A model generated the notes under the pieces. The model did no database searches. It was not told the DNA's origin and saw only the letters and a program-made list of their open reading frames with translations. A DNA stretch of 64,000 nt from JBFHFS01 sp041583495 (GTDB taxonomy: Bacteria > Bacteroidota > Bacteroidia > Bacteroidales > Marinilabiliaceae). Both the position numbers and the translations under genes were made by a program. The DNA is taken from contig JBFHFS010000021.1 in assembly GCA_041583495.1 (NCBI GenBank), positions 15,091 through 79,090 on the forward strand. The letters are read 5' to 3'. Position 1 is the first letter of the stretch; each line of letters begins with the position of its first letter. This document shows positions 45,446-53,524 of the stretch, in pieces.

Positions 45446-46441
45446 TTAGGGAACCAGAACCAATTGGTTCAAATGACGATCGATTATTTCAATCTCTTCC
45501 TTTGTCAGACTCGCTTCAGTAGCTTTGGCATTCTGAATGGCTTGTTCTGCATTTCTGGCTCCAACTAAAGCAATGGCAATACCCGGTTGCTCAAGAGTCC
45601 ATAAAATAACCAGCTGACCCAATGATAATCCTTTCGCATCGGCAATGGGTTTGATCTTTTCCAGGAATTCATTGGTGCGCCTGAGGTTTTCATCTTTGTA
45701 AAAAGCCCTCGTGGCACGTTGATCGCCTTCACCAAACTTATAGCCCGGTTTCATCTTCCCTGTTAATAATCCCCTTTCAAGTGGACTGTAAGCCAGGATT
45801 CCTTTCCCGTTTTCAATGCAATAAGGAACTACTTTTTCTTCGATATCGCGAACTACCATGCTGTAGGGAACCTGATTCGATGCCAGATTTACGTATTTTT
45901 CTGCTTCCGCTAACTGATCTACATTATAATTGCAAACACCGGCGTAACGGATCTTGCCCTGTGTAATCAGCTGGTTAACCGCGTCCATGGTTTCTTCTAT
46001 GGGGGTCGTGATGTCAGGCCAATGGAGCTGGTAAAGGTCAATATAATCGGTCCCTAACCGTTTCAAACTATCTTCACACTCCTTTATGATGCTCTCTTTA
46101 CCGGCATATTTGTAAATATCGATATCCTTTCCACTGTTATCTTTGCTTTTGTACACCAGTGTGCCTTTTGCTAAGTCCCACCGCATTCCGTATTTGGTGA
46201 GGATTTGTACCTTATCCCTGGGAATGCCTTTTATGGCTTGTCCAACCATTTCTTCACTGAAGCCCTGTCCATATATTGGAGCCGTATCAATGGAAGTTAC
46301 GCCCAGATCGTAAGAGGCCTTTATCGCTTCCTGGGAAGCATTTTGTTCGGTTCCTCCCCACAACCAACCACCAATGGCAAATGAACCAAATGTGATGGCC
46401 GAAAGGTTAAGGTCAGTGTTGCCTAATTTTCTGTATTTCAT
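45446..46441 (-). CDS. Aldo/keto reductase
   Basis: A 331-residue NADPH-dependent oxidoreductase of the aldo/keto reductase superfamily (YajO/Tas-like). Catalytic tetrad: Asp and Tyr in SIDTAPIYGQG, Lys in QILTKYGM, His in YQLHWPDIT. The cofactor region VGARNAEQAIQNAKA is near the C-terminus. It probably reduces aldehydes or ketones for detoxification. It is transcribed in the same direction as the AraC gene upstream of it, separated by 470 bp. Confidence 0.92.
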   Translation of the reverse strand: MKYRKLGNTDLNLSAITFGSFAIGGWLWGGTEQNASQEAIKASYDLGVTSIDTAPIYGQGFSEEMVGQAIKGIPRDKVQILTKYGMRWDLAKGTLVYKSKDNSGKDIDIYKYAGKESIIKECEDSLKRLGTDYIDLYQLHWPDITTPIEETMDAVNQLITQGKIRYAGVCNYNVDQLAEAEKYVNLASNQVPYSMVVRDIEEKVVPYCIENGKGILAYSPLERGLLTGKMKPGYKFGEGDQRATRAFYKDENLRRTNEFLEKIKPIADAKGLSLGQLVILWTLEQPGIAIALVGARNAEQAIQNAKATEASLTKEEIEIIDRHLNQLVLVP

Positions 46442-46911
46442 AGGTTTATATTTTCATTTATTTGCCGTTTACCTGCCCCGAACCCGATTGTGGGGCAACT
46501 CGTCTTTTTGATTTTCCTACTCTCTTGCTGAAGAAAAAAAATTACAGCCCTGTAGTAATTATCTATAATGCTGAATTCATTGCTTTTGTTCATTTTAACA
46601 GCCGTTCTCAGCAGGAAGCACCAAATTTGCCTGCAAGATGTGCGTGGCCATGGCTTTGACACCGCTAAAAACATGTCTGCCCAGGCAATGGTATTTAGGC
46701 CAACCGAAAGGTGGTAATTCATTCATGTCTTTTTATCGTTCAATTGGCTAATAATTCTCTGTATACGGCCCCCCCCGCCAGGAAAGCTCTTTGGCTGGTT
46801 TGGTTTGTGTGATGGGTTTTGTATGACCCCACCAGGTGCTTTCTTAAGAAGCCTTGCCAATGAATACCATTACAAACCATATTATTCATGAATAAATTGG
46901 GTAAGCAATCG
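46442..46911. other. Intergenic region, 470 bp
   Basis: Noncoding in my reading; a 94-residue minus frame here (46438-46722) has no protein-like features. A segment around 46828-46853 (CCACCAGGTGC then CTTAAGAAG) resembles one at 61675-61700 (CCACCAGGTGCCTGC then TTTTTAAGAG), which suggests another dispersed spacer element. A run of eight C lies at about 46767-46775. Confidence 0.4.
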
Positions 46912-47766
46912 TTATAGACTGCAAGTATGCCCCTTACTTTTAAATTCTTTAACTGTCATGCCATAAACCTTTTTAAAAGACCTTGCTAAGTGACTACTAT
47001 CAGAAAAATTTAATTGCCAGGCAATTTCTTTCAAGCTTAAGTCGGTGTGTAACACCTTGGTCTCAACTATTTTAAGTTTAGATTTCAATATATAGTCAAC
47101 TAAGTTTATCCCTGCCTGCTTTTTAAAATATTCAGAAAAATAGGATTTTGAAATGCCAAATTTTTCAGATAGATATGATAATCTAAGTTTTTCATTTTTC
47201 AGCAAATGAGTATTAATATAACGAAGAATCTCCCCAAATCTATTGTCTGTTTCGTTGGCCTTGTTTACATATCTGTTTTCAATACTCCGCGCTAATATAT
47301 TTAGAATTGAGGCAATTGCTCCTGTAATAATCGAATCTGAATAGCTGTCAGCACGTAAATACTCCTGGTAAATAGATTTAATATTATTAATAATAAATCG
47401 TCTTTCTTGTTCTGATGATATAATATCACCAGGGACTTTATTGTAATTCGCAACTACATATGCAATTTTATCAAACCACATATTGTAGTTGGTCAGGTTA
47501 TCTTTTTGAAGAAAAAAGTGGTCGGTAAACCTGATAAAATAGAATTTAGAAGGACCCGTAATTTTAAACGAATGGCAGTCGAGGGGTGGAAGAAAAAAGA
47601 TATTTCCCTCGTGGAAATCAAATTCATGTTGGTTAATGCACTGCCTGCCTGTACCTTTTTCTACAAATACGATCTCAAAGAAATTATTCTTATAAGGTCT
47701 TTTAACCCAGGTATCCATTTCTTCAACATGTATCTCTAATAATTTATTTATCGACTCCGTTTTCAT
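46912..47766 (-). CDS. AraC family transcriptional regulator
   Basis: A 284-residue regulator: N-terminal cupin-like sensing domain (FEIVFVEKGTGRQCINQHEF, IFFLPPLDCHSFKI) and C-terminal double helix-turn-helix (LRLSYLSEKFGISKSYFSEY, then LSLKEIAWQLNFSDSSHLAR and SFKKVYGMTVKEFK). It is divergently transcribed from the monooxygenase-nitroreductase-DUF4437-SDR-radical SAM run, its likely target. Inducer unknown. Confidence 0.9.
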   Translation of the reverse strand: MKTESINKLLEIHVEEMDTWVKRPYKNNFFEIVFVEKGTGRQCINQHEFDFHEGNIFFLPPLDCHSFKITGPSKFYFIRFTDHFFLQKDNLTNYNMWFDKIAYVVANYNKVPGDIISSEQERRFIINNIKSIYQEYLRADSYSDSIITGAIASILNILARSIENRYVNKANETDNRFGEILRYINTHLLKNEKLRLSYLSEKFGISKSYFSEYFKKQAGINLVDYILKSKLKIVETKVLHTDLSLKEIAWQLNFSDSSHLARSFKKVYGMTVKEFKSKGHTCSL

Positions 47767-47918
47767 TGTACGTAAATTGGATAAACACTTATTTATTTAG
47801 GGCAATATTACAAATAACCATCTAAATACAGCAATATATTAGGTTGTTTAAACTCAAAAACCAATAAACATACAACAATTTCCAATTTTGATGCAACTTC
47901 ATGCTCAAATCACTGCTT

Positions 47919-47926
47919 TAACTTTG
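47919..47926 (+). promoter_or_regulatory. Probable -7 box of the monooxygenase operon
   Basis: TAACTTTG matches TAnnTTTG exactly, 49 nt before the ATG at 47976, in the divergent region next to the AraC gene. No TTG at the best spacing, as expected if an activator is needed. Confidence 0.45.
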
Positions 47927-47975
47927 TAGGGTTGATTTTTAGAACTATTTAAAACACCATTTCCATTTATAAAGT

Positions 47976-48272
47976 ATGAAAAATCAAAGGCTTACAATTG
48001 TAGCGAGAATTTTGACCAAGCCAGACAAAAGAGAATTGGTACAATCAGAATTATTAAAACTAATCGACCCTTCCAGAGCCGAGAAAGGATGCGTCCAATA
48101 CGACCTTCATCAGGATAATGAAAATGAGAATCTTTTCTTGTTTTTCGAGAACTGGGAAAATAAGGAAGTATGGCAGAATCATATGAACAATAAACACCTG
48201 GCCGATTATAAAAAAGCAACGGATGGGGCAGTTGAGGAATTTGAAGTTCACCAGATGACTCACATTGCATAA
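47976..48272 (+). CDS. Antibiotic biosynthesis monooxygenase (ABM/YgiN-like) family protein
   Basis: A 98-residue dimeric alpha-beta barrel protein, cofactor-free quinol monooxygenase type. Features: RLTIVARILTKPDKRELVQSE, KGCVQYDLHQDNENENLFLF, then FENWENKEVWQNHMNNKHL, the typical E-W and His of the family. It would act on quinols or similar reactive compounds. First gene of a five-gene run with a nitroreductase, which fits a redox stress or electrophile response. Confidence 0.88.
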   Translation: MKNQRLTIVARILTKPDKRELVQSELLKLIDPSRAEKGCVQYDLHQDNENENLFLFFENWENKEVWQNHMNNKHLADYKKATDGAVEEFEVHQMTHIA

Positions 48273-48297
48273 TTATTAACCTTCAAAAACAATTACC

Positions 48298-48957
48298 ATG
48301 AACATTATAGACACAGCCAATTGGCGTTATTCAACAAAAGAATTCGACCCGACAAAGAAAATATCTGACGAAGATTTTTCCAAAGTAAAAACTTTGTTGC
48401 GCATGAGTCCCTCGAGTACGAACATTCAACCCTGGCATTTTGTTATTGCTGATAATGAAACAGGTAAAAAGAGAATCGCCAAAGGCACACAAGGTTTTTA
48501 TCAGTTTAATGAGCAAAAAGTATTGGATGCTTCCCATGTAGTGGTTTTCTGCGCCCGTACCAATGCTGATGAAGAATATATGCATCATTTACTGGAAGTG
48601 GAAGACAAAGAAGGTCGTTTTCCGAATGAGGAAATAAAACAAATGGTGTTTGGTGCCAGAAATGTATTTGCCCACATGCATCGCTTCGATTTAAAAGATT
48701 TGCAGCACTGGATGGAGAAACAGGTATATATGAATATGGGAAACCTTTTACTTGGGGTTGCCACTTTAGGCATTGACGCCCTGCCTATGGAAGGCCTTGA
48801 CATGAAACTAATTGATGAAGAGTTTGGTTTGAGAGCTAAAGGATTTACAGCCGTTGGGGTGGTATCGCTTGGTTACCGGAAAGAAAGTGATTTTAATACA
48901 CCTGACAAAACACCAAAATCAAGATTGCCCGAAAATGAATTAATTACGTTGATCTGA
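48298..48957 (+). CDS. NAD(P)H nitroreductase, NfsB-like
   Basis: A 219-residue FMN-dependent oxidoreductase of the nitroreductase family. FMN-binding N-terminus WRYSTKEFDPTKKIS and RMSPSSTNIQPWHFVIAD, and the second FMN site near GLRAKGFTAVGVVSLGYR. The closest group by eye is NfsB/NfnB and dihydropteridine reductase. It likely reduces nitro compounds and quinones. Its stop overlaps the next start codon (TGATG, 48955-48959). Confidence 0.92.
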   Translation: MNIIDTANWRYSTKEFDPTKKISDEDFSKVKTLLRMSPSSTNIQPWHFVIADNETGKKRIAKGTQGFYQFNEQKVLDASHVVVFCARTNADEEYMHHLLEVEDKEGRFPNEEIKQMVFGARNVFAHMHRFDLKDLQHWMEKQVYMNMGNLLLGVATLGIDALPMEGLDMKLIDEEFGLRAKGFTAVGVVSLGYRKESDFNTPDKTPKSRLPENELITLI

Positions 48958-48968
48958 TGTTAACCTCC

Positions 48969-49838
48969 ATGAAACCAACAATATTTGTTAGCCTAATTGC
49001 CAGTATCATTGTCGCGTTCTCTGCGTGCAACAATGCAACGCAAAAGCAAAACACAAACAATTCATCCATAGACCCAACCTACAATATTATTTTGGCCTCA
49101 GAAGTTGAATGGACCCATTTAAATCCTAAACGAGGTGATTTAGCCCCAAAGGCAGGGACCCTTTGGGGTGATAGAAACAGTAAAGAACCAACAGGCTTTT
49201 TATTAAAACCTGCCGATGGTTTTAAATCACCACCTCATATTCATAATGTCTCCTATCGCGGAATAGTCATTAATGGCTTGTTCCATAATGACGATCCCAA
49301 TGCCGCCAATATGTGGATGCCTCAAGGTTCGTTTTGGACCCAACCCAAAGGGGAAATCCATATCACCGCTGCTGAGGGTTCAAACCCACTGGCATACATT
49401 GAAATTGAAGAAGGTCCTTACCTGGTGCTTCCCGAAGAAGAACATTTTGATAGTGGCGAAAGACCTGTGAATGTTGACCATTCAAATATTGTTTGGGTTG
49501 AGGCAAAAGATTTAACATGGGTTGAAAATTCTTACTCGAATAATGGAACAAAAATCGCCTTTTTATGGGGGAAACCTATAGCGAATCAGCTAAATGGGAC
49601 TTTTTTGTCGCTTCCACCTAAATTCACCGGAAAAATAATAACACAGAACTCACCGTTTAGAGCAGTTATTATTAAAGGAAATGCCCAATATCATGAGCCT
49701 TTAAAAGAACAGTCTTCCGATTTACCAGCAGGCAGCTTTTTCAGTTCAGAAAAGAAGTCTTTTCATACCCTTTCTAACAATTCTGATGAAGAAACAATCC
49801 TCTATATCCGCTCGTATGGCATTTATGAAATTTTATAA
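48969..49838 (+). CDS. DUF4437 cupin-type lipoprotein
   Basis: 289 residues from the ATG at 48969; an ATG at 48957 overlaps the stop of the preceding gene and could also be used. Lipoprotein signal (KPTIFVSLIASIIVAFSAC). The body is of DUF4437 type with two cupin halves: PHIHNVSYRGIVINGLFHND (metal-binding His pattern HIH) and QGSFWTQPKGEIHITAAEGS, then a second half PAGSFFSSEKKSFHTLSN. Role unknown; perhaps a metal-dependent enzyme of the chrR type. Overlaps the next gene by 23 bp. Confidence 0.82.
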   Translation: MKPTIFVSLIASIIVAFSACNNATQKQNTNNSSIDPTYNIILASEVEWTHLNPKRGDLAPKAGTLWGDRNSKEPTGFLLKPADGFKSPPHIHNVSYRGIVINGLFHNDDPNAANMWMPQGSFWTQPKGEIHITAAEGSNPLAYIEIEEGPYLVLPEEEHFDSGERPVNVDHSNIVWVEAKDLTWVENSYSNNGTKIAFLWGKPIANQLNGTFLSLPPKFTGKIITQNSPFRAVIIKGNAQYHEPLKEQSSDLPAGSFFSSEKKSFHTLSNNSDEETILYIRSYGIYEIL

Positions 49839-50646
49839 TAACAGTCACAGGCAAAAGAACATCCTCATAACAGGAAGTACCGATGGGATAGGAAAACTAA
49901 CTGCCATAAAATTGGCGGGTGAAGGCCATAGGATTTACCTGCATGGCAGAAATAAAGAGAAGTTAAGCAAAGCAATTACTGAAGTAAAAACAGAATCAAA
50001 AAATGAAAATGTATATGGTTTTGTGGCTGATTTTTCAGATTCACATGCCGTAAAAGCTATGGCCGAAGAAGTTAAAACGCATATCAGTCAACTTGATATT
50101 CTGATAAATAATGCCGGCATATTTAAAAGCCCGTCAACCCGTTCAAAACAGGGTTATGATTTGTGTTTTGCAGTAAACTTCCTGGCCCCATATATATTAA
50201 CCCATGAGTTGCTCCCTCTGATTGAGTCCGCTCCCGATGCAAGGATTATCAATTTAAGTTCAGCCGCTCAATCCGATATTTCATACGATGCAATGTGGGG
50301 TAAGATCAGTATCAGCGTATATGAATCTTATGCTCAAAGCAAATTAGCACTCACCATGTGGAGTTTCCATTTAGCCAATCAATTGAAAGATGTCACAGTT
50401 ATAGCTGTTAATCCGGGCTCGTTGCTCAATACAAAAATGGCCAACGAAGCTTATGGCCGACATTGGGCTCCGGTTGAGAAAGGTGCTGGTATTTTATCCG
50501 ATTTGGCGTTGTCTCAAGCGCATAAGGACCATTCCGGAGAATACTTCGACAACGATTCAGGCAGTTATGCCAAAGCGCATTCAGATGCTTACAATAAAAG
50601 GGCCGTGAATCAACTCATTGATTTTGCAAACAAATTAATATTATAA
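49816..50646 (+). CDS. SDR family oxidoreductase
   Basis: 276 residues from the ATG at 49816; another ATG lies at 49825, and the frame opens at 49786 inside the DUF4437 gene. Classical SDR marks: TGSTDGIGKLTAIKLA (TGxxxGIG), DILINNAGIF, INLSSAAQS and the catalytic Tyr-Lys in YESYAQSKLALTM. It reduces or oxidises small carbonyl or alcohol compounds with NADP(H). It overlaps the gene before, and its stop overlaps the next start (TAATG at 50644-50648). Confidence 0.9.
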   Translation: MAFMKFYNNSHRQKNILITGSTDGIGKLTAIKLAGEGHRIYLHGRNKEKLSKAITEVKTESKNENVYGFVADFSDSHAVKAMAEEVKTHISQLDILINNAGIFKSPSTRSKQGYDLCFAVNFLAPYILTHELLPLIESAPDARIINLSSAAQSDISYDAMWGKISISVYESYAQSKLALTMWSFHLANQLKDVTVIAVNPGSLLNTKMANEAYGRHWAPVEKGAGILSDLALSQAHKDHSGEYFDNDSGSYAKAHSDAYNKRAVNQLIDFANKLIL

Positions 50647-51521
50647 TGAACTATACGGGCCCTGTATATAGGCCTCCTTATGAGGCAAACACCCTGTTAC
50701 TAGAGGTAACGGTAGGTTGCGCACACAACAAGTGTACGTTTTGCACGATGTATCGCGAGGTAAGGTTCTCGGTGGCTAAAACAGACACAATTGAACAAGA
50801 CTTACAAGAGGCTCAAAGACGATATCCCAACGTAAAAAGAATATTTTTAGTTAATGGAGATGCTTTTGTACTATCGGCAACACGCTTAAAAGATATTGCA
50901 AAAAAGATCCACCGATACCTGCCCAAGGTTGAAATCATTACCATGTATGCATCCATCAACAATGTTATGCATAAATCGGATAAAGAACTGGTAGCGTTGG
51001 CAAAGCTTGGCCTGGGTGATTTATGGATTGGTGTAGAGACTGCTTTGGGAGATGCGCTTGATTATCTGAATAAAGGTGTTTCCTTGACCGACACCGAAGA
51101 ACAGCTTGAACGGTTAAATAAGGCGGGGATTAAATTCTTTTATGGGTTTATGTTTGGAGCAGCAGGAAAGGGTAGAGGAATAGAAAATGCCATTGCTAAC
51201 GCTAAACTTATCAATAAAGTAAAACCTGTGGGCATTGTTCCAACCACACTCAATGCTAATGAAGGAACTAAGTTGGCTATGGATGTTTTCAATGGTGGTT
51301 TTGAAATGGCAACAGAACGAGAAGTTCTCGAAGAACAAATCAAAACCATAGCGTTGATAGATGTACCTACCTATTATATGGGAATTCATGCGATTAATTC
51401 TGTTAGCTTTGATGCAAAATTACCTGAGGATAAACAGGTAGCCATTGACCGAATTAATTTTTTTTTAAAGAATACCGAAGAATCTGTCTTAAATAGTGTC
51501 CCGGAACGTCATTCTATTTAA
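50646..51521 (+). CDS. Radical SAM protein with CX4CX2C cluster motif
   Basis: A 291-residue radical SAM enzyme, last of the five-gene run. The 4Fe-4S ligands are Cys25, Cys30 and Cys33 in GCAHNKCTFCTMYREV. This is a four-residue first spacing instead of the usual three, a form known in a COG1032-like clade. The SAM-binding GE-like motif is WIGVETALGDALDYLNKG, followed by FMFGAAGKGRG. No auxiliary cluster is obvious. The reaction is unknown. It may be exclusive to this operon's chemistry or be an uncoupled passenger. Confidence 0.88.
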   Translation: MNYTGPVYRPPYEANTLLLEVTVGCAHNKCTFCTMYREVRFSVAKTDTIEQDLQEAQRRYPNVKRIFLVNGDAFVLSATRLKDIAKKIHRYLPKVEIITMYASINNVMHKSDKELVALAKLGLGDLWIGVETALGDALDYLNKGVSLTDTEEQLERLNKAGIKFFYGFMFGAAGKGRGIENAIANAKLINKVKPVGIVPTTLNANEGTKLAMDVFNGGFEMATEREVLEEQIKTIALIDVPTYYMGIHAINSVSFDAKLPEDKQVAIDRINFFLKNTEESVLNSVPERHSI

Positions 51522-51522
51522 A

Positions 51523-51603
51523 GGTGCTGTTTGTGGGGTGGGTTTTCAAACCTATAGGACCATAATATTCACCAAAGGGTGAAAAAACAAATGGGATAGC
51601 ACC
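51523..51603. repeat. Nested palindromes between convergent genes
   Basis: Outer arms GGTGCT (51523-51528) and AGCACC (51598-51603). Inside, GGTTT-tc-AAACC (51541-51552) and TTCACC-aaag-GGTGAA (51568-51583). It begins 2 bp after the radical SAM stop. It could serve as a bidirectional terminator or be a cassette-border element. Confidence 0.5.
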
Positions 51604-51679
51604 ATCGTTTCTTCAAAGTGCCTGGAAGCTTGCTTCTTTTTTTTCCCTCTTTGAGAACAATTCGCCTATTACAGCATGT

Positions 51680-52885
51680 TTAAGGTTTGGCCTTCCTATC
51701 ACCAAGCGTTTTTATGTAGTTCAAAATTAATCTGCCTGGTGTTTTCTCCAACTCAATATCCGAATCATTTAAGATTTCATCCCTAAGTTTCATAAAAGGT
51801 TTCTCAATCAAAATATGTAGAATCAAACCGCCTGTTAAAGCAGCAAAAAGGCCAATCCAGAAAACATTTTGTTGAATAAATCCGTTATCTACCTCTTTTA
51901 ATAGGATTTTAACAAAGTGATAAATCTGTTTGTGAGTCAGATAAATAGCGTATGATAAGGTTGCCATAATAAAAGTGAGTCGGGATTTTAACTTATAAAG
52001 TATACTTGTAGGACTAATGGCACCAATCACAATCAAACCATAGGCTAATGAAATCAACGGCAATCCATAAACCATTGCTTTGTAGGATATTAGGTTTTCA
52101 CCAACCTGATATGCAATCAGAAATAGAATAATCCCCATTAACAAGACTGTGTTTCCGTATTTTACTATGAGATCATGCAACCTTGGATGGAAGTTAAAAA
52201 TGGAGGCAATCAAGACACCAATTAACAACCCGTCCATTCTGTTATGACTTGGGTAATATACTTTTTCAAGCACTCCTTGCACCATAAGTCTTCGACTACC
52301 GTTTTCAATAAAAGGCTGCACAAACTCATTCCAGTTATGAATCCTGATAAGAATTCCTGCCCCAATAAGCCCAACGATTAAATAGGGTGCTAACTGTTGC
52401 AAACGGCTTTGGAAAATCAGAAGTATCGTCAGGGGTAATAGTAAATAAAACTGTTCTTCGATGCATAAAGACCATGCATGCGAAAAGGATTTCTGAGTTT
52501 GAGTATCAAGACCAAAGTTTTGTGTGAAAGTTAAAAATTTCCATAAGGGCGGTAATCCCGAACCTTCTCGTAAACTACCGACTGAATAATACAAAATCAG
52601 AACGGCCAAATAGGCTGGAATAATCCTAAAAAAGCGTTTCATATAAAAAAGCTTAAAATTTATTTTTGAATGATTCTTGAATTCCTTTAAAAGCTGAAAG
52701 CCAATCAAGTAACCACTCAAAACAAAAAATAGGTCAACACCCGTCCAGCCTATTTTTCGAATCGGTTCTAACCAATCAGGAATTCCACTCCCATAATGAA
52801 AAAGCATTACCAGAATTATCGCCATTGCCCTCAAATGGTCTAACCCATGTAGTCTGTTTGTATGGTTATTGAAAATTTTAATCAT
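51680..52885 (-). CDS. Membrane acyltransferase, family 3 (OafA/NodX type)
   Basis: A 401-residue inner membrane protein with about ten hydrophobic helices. The catalytic family motif is at the N-terminus: RLHGLDHLRAMAIILVMLFHY, then GWTGVDLFFVLSGYLIG and the FFRIIPAYL segment. It transfers acyl (often acetyl) groups to sugars such as O-antigen, exopolysaccharide or other carbohydrate. No polysaccharide genes are adjacent. Single-gene unit, convergent with the radical SAM gene. Confidence 0.9.
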   Translation of the reverse strand: MIKIFNNHTNRLHGLDHLRAMAIILVMLFHYGSGIPDWLEPIRKIGWTGVDLFFVLSGYLIGFQLLKEFKNHSKINFKLFYMKRFFRIIPAYLAVLILYYSVGSLREGSGLPPLWKFLTFTQNFGLDTQTQKSFSHAWSLCIEEQFYLLLPLTILLIFQSRLQQLAPYLIVGLIGAGILIRIHNWNEFVQPFIENGSRRLMVQGVLEKVYYPSHNRMDGLLIGVLIASIFNFHPRLHDLIVKYGNTVLLMGIILFLIAYQVGENLISYKAMVYGLPLISLAYGLIVIGAISPTSILYKLKSRLTFIMATLSYAIYLTHKQIYHFVKILLKEVDNGFIQQNVFWIGLFAALTGGLILHILIEKPFMKLRDEILNDSDIELEKTPGRLILNYIKTLGDRKAKP

Positions 52886-53001
52886 TCAAGGTTTATTGTG
52901 AGGTACTTAGGTTCCTGTCCTGGGCATAACCGACGGCTGTATGACAGCTTGTGGGCTGCTGGTGTTCTTTGGCTCAGGAATACTTGCTGTCAACGTTTGA
53001 T

Positions 53002-53109
53002 GGTATAGTGTCGTGGGGCATTACCAGGTGATTTCCGGCCAAGTTACACCAACCGTTTTTACCACCCACAGACCTTCGACAACCGCTGAAACCCGCATGC
53101 ACTATAACC
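53002..53109 (+). repeat. Dispersed intergenic element, copy 2
   Basis: 108 bp bounded by GGTATAGTG (53002-53010) and CACTATAACC (53100-53109), which form an imperfect terminal inverted repeat. It matches 41759-41863 in order and orientation. It lies 3' of the beta-propeller gene and 5' of the acyltransferase gene, as copy 1 lies between two minus-strand genes. Confidence 0.65.
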
Positions 53110-53270
53110 ATGTGTATGCCCCCTGCACAAGCCGCGCGCACTGGTTGAAAGCTCCTGAAAAAGCATGAATATACAAATTTTCAGGTCGAAAAGAAGAATT
53201 TCAGCAGGTGTATTTTCCCAGAGTCATTCCCCCCGACAAGCCTTTGGCGATCATGGGTGACATGCCTTTA

Positions 53271-53431
53271 CCGCCTTAGCGGCATCCCTGTTAACGAGGT
53301 AACGCTCAGAAGGATTAGTCCTGAAGGCCCGGGAGCAAGGCTTCGGTTGTGAGCCCGGTCGAGCGGGGGTTCCGGGTAAAGCACCGGAATAAATGGCGAG
53401 AGGCTCTCCGCCGGGCTTTTAGCCTAACGGC
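53271..53431 (+). ncRNA. Candidate structured RNA or hairpin cluster
   Basis: Five strong stem-loops, plus a weak GTTA/TAAC pairing (53290-53303), in 160 nt: CCGC-CTTA-GCGG (53271-53282), AGGA-TTAG-TCCT (53311-53322), CCGGG with CCCGG around a CTTCGG loop (53329-53358), TTCCGG with CCGGAA (53370-53389), GGCGAGAG with CTCTCCGCC (53395-53412). The last stem runs into a two-part stem GCCG/GGCT with AGCC/CGGC (53410-53431). The UUCG-type loop favours the plus strand, but strand is not certain. No known RNA family is recognised. Confidence 0.4.
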
Positions 53432-53524
53432 AGTCTACTCCTTTGCAACCAGTTTTATATTTCTTTAAAAAATTTTCAATTTTCATTCAATTCAGAATTT
53501 GCAATATTAAGAATAAGAAATATG

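Larger units (their letters stand above)
52886..53524. other. Intergenic region, 639 bp, with repeat and hairpin cluster
   Basis: The longest spacer in the right half. It has no credible frame. It carries the second copy of the dispersed element (53002-53109) and a dense run of hairpins (53271-53431), listed separately. Its composition is clearly richer in G and C than the genes around it. Confidence 0.6.

Noticed and set aside
46438..46722. 94-residue minus frame between the aldo/keto reductase and AraC genes
   Set aside because: It overlaps the reductase start, and its composition is not protein-like; the region looks like a spacer.
53220..53445. Group II intron
   Set aside because: Domain V was not found, and no reverse transcriptase gene lies in the window; kept only as a structured-RNA candidate.
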